Under the pieces are notes generated by a model. The model was not told where the DNA came from and did not search any database. It was given only the letters and a program-made list of their open reading frames with translations. From positions 1 to 64,000 of the forward strand of contig JAILPK010000014.1 in assembly GCA_024699495.1 (NCBI GenBank): 64,000 nucleotides of DNA, given 5' to 3'. Each line of letters begins with the position of its first letter. Position 1 is the stretch's first letter. The DNA comes from Bacteroidaceae bacterium (lineage in GTDB: Bacteria; Bacteroidota; Bacteroidia; Bacteroidales; Bacteroidaceae). Of the stretch, positions 8,938-16,822 are shown piece by piece. The translations under genes were made by a program, and so were the position numbers.

Positions 8938-10188
8938 ATGAAGGAGTTCGTAATTACCGAAGCCCAGGCTGAGACAGCCATTCTCGTGGGTATCATCACC
9001 CCCCAGCAGAATGAGCGCCGCACTCAGGAATATCTTGACGAACTGGAATTTCTTGCCACCACGGCCGGCGCAGTCACCGTAAAGCGCTTCACACAGCGCA
9101 CAAGCGGTCCGAGCGCCATTTCATACGTGGGCAAAGGCAAACTGGAGGAAATCCGCGCATTCATCGAAAGCGAGGAGGAGGCCGACCGCGAAGTCGGGAT
9201 GGTTATCTTCGATGACGAACTCTCCGCAAAGCAGCTACGCAATATCGAGCAGGCGCTCAGGGTCAAGATTCTCGACCGCACAAGCCTCATCCTGGACATC
9301 TTCGCCATGCGCGCACAGACCGCGAACGCGAAAACTCAGGTGGAGCTCGCTCAATACCGCTATATGCTGCCGCGACTGCAGCGCCTGTGGACCCACCTCG
9401 AACGCCAGGGCGGAGGCTCCGGCGGCGGCGGCGGCAAGGGCAGCGTGGGACTCCGCGGCCCGGGTGAGACCCAGCTGGAGATGGACCGCCGCATCATCCT
9501 CAACCGCATGAGTCTGCTCAAGCAGCGACTCGCGGATATAGACCGCCAGAAGAGCACCCAGCGCGGCAACCGCGGCCGGATGATCCGCGTTGCTCTCGTG
9601 GGTTATACAAATGTGGGGAAGAGCACTCTGATGAACCTCCTGTCCAAGAGCGAGGTATTCGCCGAAAACAAACTCTTTGCCACCCTTGACACCACTGTGC
9701 GCAAGGTAATCATCGACAACCTGCCCTTCCTACTTTCCGACACCGTAGGTTTCATACGCAAACTGCCCACAGACCTCATCGAGTCCTTCAAGAGCACTCT
9801 CGACGAGGTGCGCGAGGCTGACCTGCTTGTGCATGTCGTGGACATCTCACACCCCGACTTCGAAGAGCAGATACGCGTAGTCGAAAAGACTCTTGCCGAC
9901 CTCGGATGCGCCGAAAAGCCGTCGATGATAATCTTCAACAAGATAGACGCCTACACCTTCACACCCAAGGACGAGGATGACCTCACACCCGCCACACGCG
10001 AGAACCTCTCACTCGAGGACCTCCAACGCACTTGGATGGCAAAACTGAATGGCGACTGCCTTTTCATCAGCGCCAAGGAGCGCACTCACATCACCGAACT
10101 GCGCACCACCCTCTACAACCGCGTCCGTGAATTACATGTGCAGAAATACCCTTATAACGACTTCCTTTTCCAACATTTTGAAGAGTAA
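8938..10188 (+). CDS. hflX: GTPase HflX
   Basis: A ribosome-associated GTPase; family members bind the 50S subunit and split or rescue stalled ribosomes under stress. The N-terminal HflX domain ('SAISYVGKGKLEEIRAF', 'FDDELSAKQLRNIE') is followed by the Gly-rich linker 'GGGSGGGGGKGSVGLRGPGETQLE' near residue 160-185. The G domain then shows G1 'GYTNVGKST', G2 'ATLDTT', G3 'DTVGFIRKLP' and G4 'NKID'. The length of 416 residues is typical. The ATG directly follows AT-rich 'AGTAAAT' spacer DNA, with no strong ribosome-binding site, as usual in this phylum. Confidence 0.95.
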   Translation: MKEFVITEAQAETAILVGIITPQQNERRTQEYLDELEFLATTAGAVTVKRFTQRTSGPSAISYVGKGKLEEIRAFIESEEEADREVGMVIFDDELSAKQLRNIEQALRVKILDRTSLILDIFAMRAQTANAKTQVELAQYRYMLPRLQRLWTHLERQGGGSGGGGGKGSVGLRGPGETQLEMDRRIILNRMSLLKQRLADIDRQKSTQRGNRGRMIRVALVGYTNVGKSTLMNLLSKSEVFAENKLFATLDTTVRKVIIDNLPFLLSDTVGFIRKLPTDLIESFKSTLDEVREADLLVHVVDISHPDFEEQIRVVEKTLADLGCAEKPSMIIFNKIDAYTFTPKDEDDLTPATRENLSLEDLQRTWMAKLNGDCLFISAKERTHITELRTTLYNRVRELHVQKYPYNDFLFQHFEE

Positions 10189-10807
10189 GGGGAATTAACG
10201 TGAGGGCGAAGCGCACCTCCTCTTCCCGACATCGGCTTCACATCATCGGCGGCAGGAAAAGAAATAAAGAACTTGCTGATGAATACAGAACAAAGTGAGG
10301 AGTGGTCTGCGCCGTTTTCCATTTACTGATGTTGAGGTGAGCTCAAATGACAACGTACAAACGGTAAGATACCAGGCTACACATTTAAGGTGGAGGCTCA
10401 AGAATATGGGGACCAGAACCGCGGGCTTTGAATCTGACTTCTGAAGGCTGAGGATTAGGCTTACAAAGTGTTTTTTGGGGGATAGATTGACAAATCTTTG
10501 CGACGGTGAGTGCGAAACCGCCCATCGTACAAATTTACCAATTTCCCACGTAAAAATCTACCAATTTCACCTCGCGAGAATTATGTATATGCCGCCCTGC
10601 TGCCCTCAAATTGAAAATAAACGATTCTCGAGAGGCCATTTTCGGCGTAATCATCTGACATACAGCCCGTTATTGCCAATTTTCATCACCGTCAACACGG
10701 ACAATCCAAGAGAAAACATTTGCTCTTGAGTCTCTCTCCTACCGCAAAAGGGCTAACTTGCTGTATATCAGGCCATGTGTCTAAATACACCATGGTCTAC
10801 AGTACTT

Positions 10808-10867
10808 TACATCAAGGTGTATTGGTCATTACACCTTGATGTATTCGTTTGTATGCCTCGATGTATT
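10808..10867. repeat. TACACCTCGATGTA-family palindrome, locus A
   Basis: TACATCAAGGTGTA (10808-10821) faces TACACCTTGATGTA (10830-10843) as a perfect inverted pair able to form a 14-bp stem with an 8-base loop. A partial copy 'GCCTCGATGTATT' follows at about 10855. Related sites are at 39363-39420 and 63316-63380. Confidence 0.8.
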
Positions 10868-11243
10868 AGCCCCTCCTTTCTTGTGAAAGCACCCCTTTTC
10901 CTCGATATATTACCCTATATGTCGCTCTATATTGAATCTTTCTTCGTGTTTTATAGCCTCAGAATAGCATAAAAAGTGTTCAATATGTACACTGGAAAAT
11001 CGTACATTTAGAACAATTAATTTCTGCTATGCTATAACAAATATGCCGTTTTTGGGTGTCGCGTGATTCTAATTTACGCTTACCGTTTACGACAAACAAA
11101 TAAAGATAATAATTTGCGTGAGAGGACCAAAGGATGGTAAACATAAAAGCATCCCAACTCCTGAGACATAGAGTAGGTATAGATGGAGGACAATATTTAG
11201 CGGACTGTAATAATTAAAAATAAATGATTTTGAGCATAATTTT

Positions 11244-11272
11244 TTTGCTTTCAGAATCTTTTATTATCTTTG
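11244..11272 (+). promoter_or_regulatory. Promoter of the M60-like gene
   Basis: TTTG (11244-11247), a 17-base spacer and TATCTTTG (11265-11272). The leader to the ATG is about 100 bases. Confidence 0.65.
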
Positions 11273-11372
11273 CGCGCTTTTTTAGACAGCTCCTGACCAA
11301 TCGCCTACCACAATGGGGTTAAGGGAGGTTTGTGCAGAGCTGAAATTAACTGGCTAACAATAATTTACAAAT

Positions 11373-14300
11373 ATGAAGAAACGGATTCTACTTGTTTTCG
11401 CGGTTATTTGGACTGTAACCACCTCTGTATGGGCGCTGAGTGGCAACGTGACAGTGACGATTGCTGACTTCGAAAACCTGCCTACCACCTATGGGGCGCA
11501 CACCACCAGCTACCTCTTCACGACCAACGACGCCTCAGGTCTGGCCGGCGTAACCCTCCAGGCCACCAACTCCGACGTCACCATCGGTTCGAAGTACGTT
11601 AATGCCGACTATGGCAACTGCCTGAGTCTGACCACCTCGGACACGCAGGAACACACCCTTACGCTGACGGCCCCCGAAGGCTACATCATCGCAGGATATA
11701 GAATCGGAGCCTCGTCCAACTCACACGAATATCAGCACACGCTGACAGCAGCTGACGGCACCACGACGGGCTCCATAGACTCCTACGGCTACGTGGGTAA
11801 GTTCATCTACCTGGAGCCCGGGAATCCCTCTTCGCAGACCACCACGTTCACCATCCAAACAGCCACCGGCGGCAACACCCTCTATATCCCCTACTTCACC
11901 GTGACGCTGCGAAAAGCTTATGTCTCGAGTATTGAGAGCGGGAAATACTATCGTCTGTATAACAACAGCTACTCATCGCTGAGCATGTCGGACGTAGGTG
12001 GAGCTGTCAGCGGCAAGACGTCTGACGACGCAGACTATAGCCAGGTGTGGCAGCTGACCGCCTCGGACACCAAATACACGCTCAAGAACCTGTTCACCGG
12101 AAAATATATCCAGAGCAACCCGGGCACGAGTGTGCAATATGCAACGGCTGAGGGCAGCTATGCCTTCAATGCCCAAACAAGCACTGACGCAAGCGGCAAC
12201 ACCATCTTCTCGTTCCAGGACCCCTCTGCCACATGGTATGGTCTGCACTGCGCCAACACACAGAACTATATGGTCGTAGGTTGGAACTACACCGATGACC
12301 CTTCCTACTGGAAGATGGAAGAGGTGACGGTGAGTGAGGACGACCTCGCCGCAGTGGACGAAGTCAGGAGCGCATTGAGCAATGCCAACAGTTATACTTC
12401 GACGCTGCTGACCTTCTTTGACGACTATGCCTGCACCACCCTCAAGAGCACATACGCCAGCTATAGCGACGACGACCTGAAGAGCGCGATGGCTGCAGCC
12501 GGACTGCCCACAGCGCTGCAGGAGATGGCCGTAAGGGTGAAGAACGACACCTGGAACGGCGAGAAGGACGAGACCTACAACGCCTACGAGAAGAGCTTCC
12601 GCATCAACAGCTACGACATCTGGAGCGACTGCGACCTCTGGGCCACCAAGACCGGCATCGGACCTTTCGCCAAACTCTTCAACCCCACCGGCATACAGGC
12701 CACGAAGGGTGACATCGTATATATCTACGTCGATGACGTGCCCAGCGACGGCGACGTGACCCTGCAGGCAGAGATAGTGACGGGCACGGCACAGACGGGC
12801 GTCACCAAAACCCTGCAGAAGGGTTGCAACGCCATCTACGCCACTGAGGAATGCGAGATTTTCGTGAGCTACCTGCTGCACAACGTGGAGAAGAGTTGCA
12901 ACGACTACGCCGACATCAAGATACACATCGAGGGTGGTACCTGCACGGGCTACTTCGACATGCAACGCGGCCATACCGACACGGACTGGGCATGGCTTAA
13001 AGAGAATATGTTCACGGGCACGTACCTGCACGTGCGAGGCAACGCCGTGCTGCTCAACGTCATCACCGACCTGGTGACGAGCGAGACGAGCGCCGTGAAC
13101 GTGATGCGCGTGTGGGACTTCATCTTCCAGACACTGCAGAAGCTGGCTGGTTGCCAACAGTGGGCCGAAGACGGGCGCTACAAGATGATGGCCAACTGCT
13201 ACGATAACGACAACGACAGCAGCAACCCATTCTGGAGCGCCTATGGCTCCAGCCACCCCATCATCAGCAGCGACAATATCTTCAACAGCAGCAACCTGCG
13301 CAACGTGGGCACTGATGGCGGCAGCATCTGGGTCATCACCCACGAACTGGCACACGGCCACCAGACGCCCATCAACATGGCAGGCCTCACAGAGAGTTCC
13401 AATAACTCGCTGGCACAATGCGTGAACTTCCTCACAGCTACGGCCACCGACGCCAGCGGCGCCATCTTCGACACCCCACGCTCCAGCCGCGAAGACGGCG
13501 TGAACGGCCTCATCAGCCGCTTCAACAGCGGCTACTCATGGATTGACATGGGTGGCAGGCGCACGCAGACTGGAACCTACAACGACGTGTGGATCAGCAA
13601 CCGAATGTACTACCAGCTCTGGCTCTACTTCGACTATATGGGCAAATACCAGCCCGCAGGCGGCAACGACGGCTTCTCATTCATGACCGCCCTCTATGAC
13701 GCCCTGCGCGCTGACGCCATGGTGCATAGCACCGACAAGAGCAACCCCGCTGCCGCCACCGACGACTGGCTGAAGGTGGCCAAGTACGCAGCTCAGATCA
13801 CACAGACCGACCTTAGCGAGTTCTTCGAGGTATGGGGCATGTGGGATCTGGAGCCCAGCGTGAGCAACAGCAACGACGACACGGAGAACAAGACATGGTA
13901 TTTCGAAGACTACAGCGACACCTACGTGCAGACGGCCGAGAGCTATGTCAGCAGCGTCAAGAGCGCCATGCAGGACTATGAGACCAAGGCCAACAACCTC
14001 TTCTTCCTCGAGGACCGCTGCACGGGCAGCACTCTGGCAACCTACAACGGAGCCGCCGCGAGCACCTTCGGCGACACAGGCTTCTACGGCAGCTTCGACA
14101 CGACCATCACGGGCACTTATTCCTACTCTATTGATGGCACCACGATAACGATGGGCGGCGACGGCAACGGAGCCGTAGGCTTCAAGATCTATGATAACAG
14201 CGATAACCTTGTGGCCATCGCCAACACCAACACCTTCACTGTAAGCAGCGACATCGCCACCGCACTGGCTGAAGGGACCTACACGCTGAAGGCCGCTCAA

Positions 14301-16139
14301 GGTGACGGCACGGACATAACTGCCGTGGCTGGCTATGTTGGTTATATAGTGATGCTCAATGGCGAACGCGTGGTGTCAGAAACCGTAGAACTAGAAGAGG
14401 GCGCACCATCTCTGCCCTCAGATATGCAGAGAGACTATTGCACGTATGACTACTACTCTGACGAGGAATGCACCATCGAACTCAATACCATCTCATCTAC
14501 CACCACGAAGGTTTACGCTAAATGCACCTTCGCACCTCCCTTCACGGTGTCTGAGAGTTATGCCAGCGCCAATTGGAGTCTGCTGAAACTGCGTGGGAAA
14601 TATGCTGTGTATGAAAGCGATGTAGAAAAATACCCCCTCTACACTGACAAGCATGGCGAGGCTGCCGCACAGTGGGCTTTCATAGGTGACCCATACTCGG
14701 GCATCACCGTCATCAACAAGGCTGCCGGTGAGGACAAGACGCTCTATGCCGACACCAACCCGCTGATGTCGGAGTCCAACACAACGGCTTGGTTCCTGGC
14801 CCAAAACGGCGAATCGGGATTCACGCTCCGCGCATCCAAGGACGGCAACAATTACTTGAATGACACCAGCCAAAAGGGCTATCTGGGCTATTGGAACAAT
14901 GCCGCTGCCGCATCTGATGCCGGCTCCACCTTCGTCATAGAAGCTCTGCCTGCCGATTATATGGACCAAGTGACATCCAATATCACACCTTATTATAATA
15001 CCGCCGGCCAATGCTTCAGCATCACAGAAGCCGGCAAGGAGGCGCTCGAAGCGGCTGGATATTCTAGTGAAATGACATCTTGCACCAGTGATCTCTACGA
15101 GACATTCCTCACGATTGTCAACAACAACAAGAAGGGTCTGACCAATGGCTTCTATCGCATCAAGAATGCTGTAACGCCTACCGACCGCGGCGGAAACGTA
15201 ATCAACTACATCGGCCTCTACTCCACAGGCGAAGCCAACCAGCTGCAAGGCGTGAAGACAGGCAGCGAGGAAGCTGACGCAAGCACAATTGTCTATCTGC
15301 AAGACAGTGGCGACAACAAGAACTTCACAATGCAGACGCAGGGACTCACCGTGCAAGCGTATGTGAAGGACAACGAACCTATCCAGGCCACAACGGGCGC
15401 AAACACGATGACCGTAGGTTCCAGCGCAGCAGGGCAAGCTTACTTCAAGGTGAGCACAAGCACCGACCGCTGTCTGCACCTGGCCAACAAGAACTTTGAT
15501 AACACGAACGCCAAGATTGTCACCTGGACAGCCAGCGACAACAACTCGAAATGGATCATCGAGGAGGCTGAGACGCTGACCACCAAACTGAACTCCGACG
15601 GCACCAACGCGTGGGGAACACTCTACGTGCCATTCTCAGTGACACTGCCCACGGGAGTGCATGCCTACGCCATCGAGTCGGAAACGGATAAGAGCGTGAC
15701 GCTGACGCAGGTGGATAATGAAAGCGTGGTGCCTGCCGCAACTCCCGTAATCCTCTACAAGGCCGGGCAGACTGTGACGCAGACCATAACGCTCACTGAA
15801 ATAGGCCAGAGCAGCGCCACCTACGACGACACCAACCTGCTGGAGGGCACTTACACGAGGGCTGCTGGAACGGGAGCCAAGAACTACGTGCTCTCAATGA
15901 TTGACGGCGTCATAGCACTCTATGAATATACAGGCACCTACATTGCGCCCAACAAGGCTTACTATCCCGCCGCGAGCGGTGGCAGCGTGAAGGCATTCAG
16001 CTTCGGCACCACAGTCGGCATCCGTCAGACGGGTGACATACACGAGAAGAATGCCATCTACGACCTGAGCGGACGGCGTGTCAGCAAGGCAGCACGCGGA
16101 CTTTATATCCAAGGCGGTCAAAAGATGATTGTTAAATGA
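11373..16139 (+). CDS. Large secreted M60-like zinc metallopeptidase with lectin-like domains
   Basis: A 1588-residue exported protein. A signal peptide ends near 'TTSVWA' (residue 21). A beta-rich N-terminal domain follows, then a ricin-type lectin-like segment (about 187-320, 'KYYRLYNNSYSSLSMSD'). The peptidase core has the enhancin/M60-like lead 'PFAKLFNPTGIQATKGD' (near 430) and the zinc motif HELAH at residues 657-661, with a third ligand candidate Glu674 (HExxH-x12-E). Two more ricin-like segments (about 1058-1190 and 1255-1395) precede a short Por-like C-terminal tail 'IYDLSGRRV...GLYIQGG'. Characterised M60-like enzymes cleave O-glycosylated host proteins such as mucins; the substrate here is inferred only. 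The small ORF downstream is probably cotranscribed. Confidence 0.85.
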   Translation: MKKRILLVFAVIWTVTTSVWALSGNVTVTIADFENLPTTYGAHTTSYLFTTNDASGLAGVTLQATNSDVTIGSKYVNADYGNCLSLTTSDTQEHTLTLTAPEGYIIAGYRIGASSNSHEYQHTLTAADGTTTGSIDSYGYVGKFIYLEPGNPSSQTTTFTIQTATGGNTLYIPYFTVTLRKAYVSSIESGKYYRLYNNSYSSLSMSDVGGAVSGKTSDDADYSQVWQLTASDTKYTLKNLFTGKYIQSNPGTSVQYATAEGSYAFNAQTSTDASGNTIFSFQDPSATWYGLHCANTQNYMVVGWNYTDDPSYWKMEEVTVSEDDLAAVDEVRSALSNANSYTSTLLTFFDDYACTTLKSTYASYSDDDLKSAMAAAGLPTALQEMAVRVKNDTWNGEKDETYNAYEKSFRINSYDIWSDCDLWATKTGIGPFAKLFNPTGIQATKGDIVYIYVDDVPSDGDVTLQAEIVTGTAQTGVTKTLQKGCNAIYATEECEIFVSYLLHNVEKSCNDYADIKIHIEGGTCTGYFDMQRGHTDTDWAWLKENMFTGTYLHVRGNAVLLNVITDLVTSETSAVNVMRVWDFIFQTLQKLAGCQQWAEDGRYKMMANCYDNDNDSSNPFWSAYGSSHPIISSDNIFNSSNLRNVGTDGGSIWVITHELAHGHQTPINMAGLTESSNNSLAQCVNFLTATATDASGAIFDTPRSSREDGVNGLISRFNSGYSWIDMGGRRTQTGTYNDVWISNRMYYQLWLYFDYMGKYQPAGGNDGFSFMTALYDALRADAMVHSTDKSNPAAATDDWLKVAKYAAQITQTDLSEFFEVWGMWDLEPSVSNSNDDTENKTWYFEDYSDTYVQTAESYVSSVKSAMQDYETKANNLFFLEDRCTGSTLATYNGAAASTFGDTGFYGSFDTTITGTYSYSIDGTTITMGGDGNGAVGFKIYDNSDNLVAIANTNTFTVSSDIATALAEGTYTLKAAQGDGTDITAVAGYVGYIVMLNGERVVSETVELEEGAPSLPSDMQRDYCTYDYYSDEECTIELNTISSTTTKVYAKCTFAPPFTVSESYASANWSLLKLRGKYAVYESDVEKYPLYTDKHGEAAAQWAFIGDPYSGITVINKAAGEDKTLYADTNPLMSESNTTAWFLAQNGESGFTLRASKDGNNYLNDTSQKGYLGYWNNAAAASDAGSTFVIEALPADYMDQVTSNITPYYNTAGQCFSITEAGKEALEAAGYSSEMTSCTSDLYETFLTIVNNNKKGLTNGFYRIKNAVTPTDRGGNVINYIGLYSTGEANQLQGVKTGSEEADASTIVYLQDSGDNKNFTMQTQGLTVQAYVKDNEPIQATTGANTMTVGSSAAGQAYFKVSTSTDRCLHLANKNFDNTNAKIVTWTASDNNSKWIIEEAETLTTKLNSDGTNAWGTLYVPFSVTLPTGVHAYAIESETDKSVTLTQVDNESVVPAATPVILYKAGQTVTQTITLTEIGQSSATYDDTNLLEGTYTRAAGTGAKNYVLSMIDGVIALYEYTGTYIAPNKAYYPAASGGSVKAFSFGTTVGIRQTGDIHEKNAIYDLSGRRVSKAARGLYIQGGQKMIVK

Positions 16140-16177
16140 GAATTTCCTGTTGCCAACAATAAAAAATGCAGAAAATA

Positions 16178-16375
16178 ATGAGAAAGTATTATATAGCTCC
16201 CCAAACCATAAATGTAGAACTGCTCGAAGGCGACGACATCACACAGTCATTAGTAGTCATGTCCGGCCAAGGGAAACAAGTGGCCGATGAAGAGGATATC
16301 TTCGTGAAGGAAGAATACGAAGAATCCAGAGGCAGCAATGTCTGGAGTGACGACTGGCAAAGCAGTTCTTACTGA
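16178..16375 (+). CDS. Small protein of the 'MKKxYxxP' type following a surface protein
   Basis: A 65-residue protein, beginning 'MRKYYIAPQTINVELLEGDD' and ending in an acidic and Ser-rich tail ('NVWSDDWQSSSY'). It has no signal peptide or membrane segment. An ATG four codons upstream (16166) is also possible; I chose 16178 because similar small Bacteroidales proteins begin M-K/R-K-x-Y-x-x-P. It starts 38 bases after the stop of the M60-like gene, so the two are probably cotranscribed. The 45-codon ORF at 63702-63839 has the same opening pattern and also sits directly behind a surface-protein gene. The function is unknown. Confidence 0.6.
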   Translation: MRKYYIAPQTINVELLEGDDITQSLVVMSGQGKQVADEEDIFVKEEYEESRGSNVWSDDWQSSSY

Positions 16376-16640
16376 ATTGATAGCTTCGCAGTTGACAAGT
16401 AAACGAGTTGATAGCTTCGCAGTTGACAAGTAAACGAGTTGATAGCTTCGCAGTTGACAAGTAAACGAGTTGATAGCTTCGCAGTTGACAAGTAAACGAG
16501 TTGATAGCTTCGCAGTTGACAAGTTGACGAGTTGACAGCTTCGCAGTTGACAAGTAAACGAGTTGACAGCTTCGCAGTTGACAAGTTGACGAGTTGATAG
16601 CTTCGCAGTTGACAAGTTGACAAGTTGACGAGTTGATAGG
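16376..16640. repeat. 31-bp tandem array, eight units
   Basis: The unit 'GATAGCTTCGCAGTTGACAA...' recurs at exactly 31-base spacing; the core AGCTTCGCAGTTGACAAG starts at 16382, 16413, 16444, 16475, 16506, 16537, 16568 and 16599. Later copies replace 'AAGTAAACGAG' by 'AAGTTGACGAG'. There are no spacers, so it is not CRISPR. It starts immediately after the stop codon of the small ORF. From 16640 to 16822 follow 'TTAAGTAGTTGAG' text and a C-rich element (about 16713-16762); no gene is present. Confidence 0.9.
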
Positions 16641-16822
16641 TTTGAGGGTGAGGTAAGTTATTGAGTTTTTAAGTTTTTGAGTTCTTAAGTAGTTGAGTTC
16701 TTAAGTAGTTGACAAGGGCCTCACCCCCTAACCCCCTCTCTCCTCTCCCGTGGGCGAGTGGGAAGCGGCCGGGGGCCGCGGCTTAGGGCTAAGGGTTAGG
16801 CTGCGCGATGGAGCCGTGGCAA

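Larger units (their letters stand above)
10189..11372. other. 1.2-kb gene-free region
   Basis: No ORF with protein-like features on either strand; the 84- and 65-codon ORFs here are AT-rich noise. It contains one locus of the TACACCTTGATGTA palindrome family (listed separately) and, at its right end, the promoter of the M60-like gene. Codon-like composition is absent. It may be a decayed gene region, but no remnant is identifiable by eye. Confidence 0.5.

Noticed and set aside
10475-10972. ORFs of 84 and 65 codons in the gene-free region
   Set aside because: The second covers the palindromes; neither has a credible composition, signal or start context.
11973-13418. 481-codon minus-strand ORF
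   Set aside because: Antisense shadow of the M60-like gene; Val/Ala/His-rich composition without any domain, caused by GC-rich codon positions.
16250-16623. Minus-strand ORFs of 84-121 codons across the 31-bp array
   Set aside because: They are translations of the tandem repeat in different frames ('STAKLSTRQLVNCEAINS') and overlap the small ORF on the other strand.
16376-16640. Repeat array that could pass for a CRISPR array
   Set aside because: The 31-base units are directly abutting with no unique spacers, and no cas gene is near.
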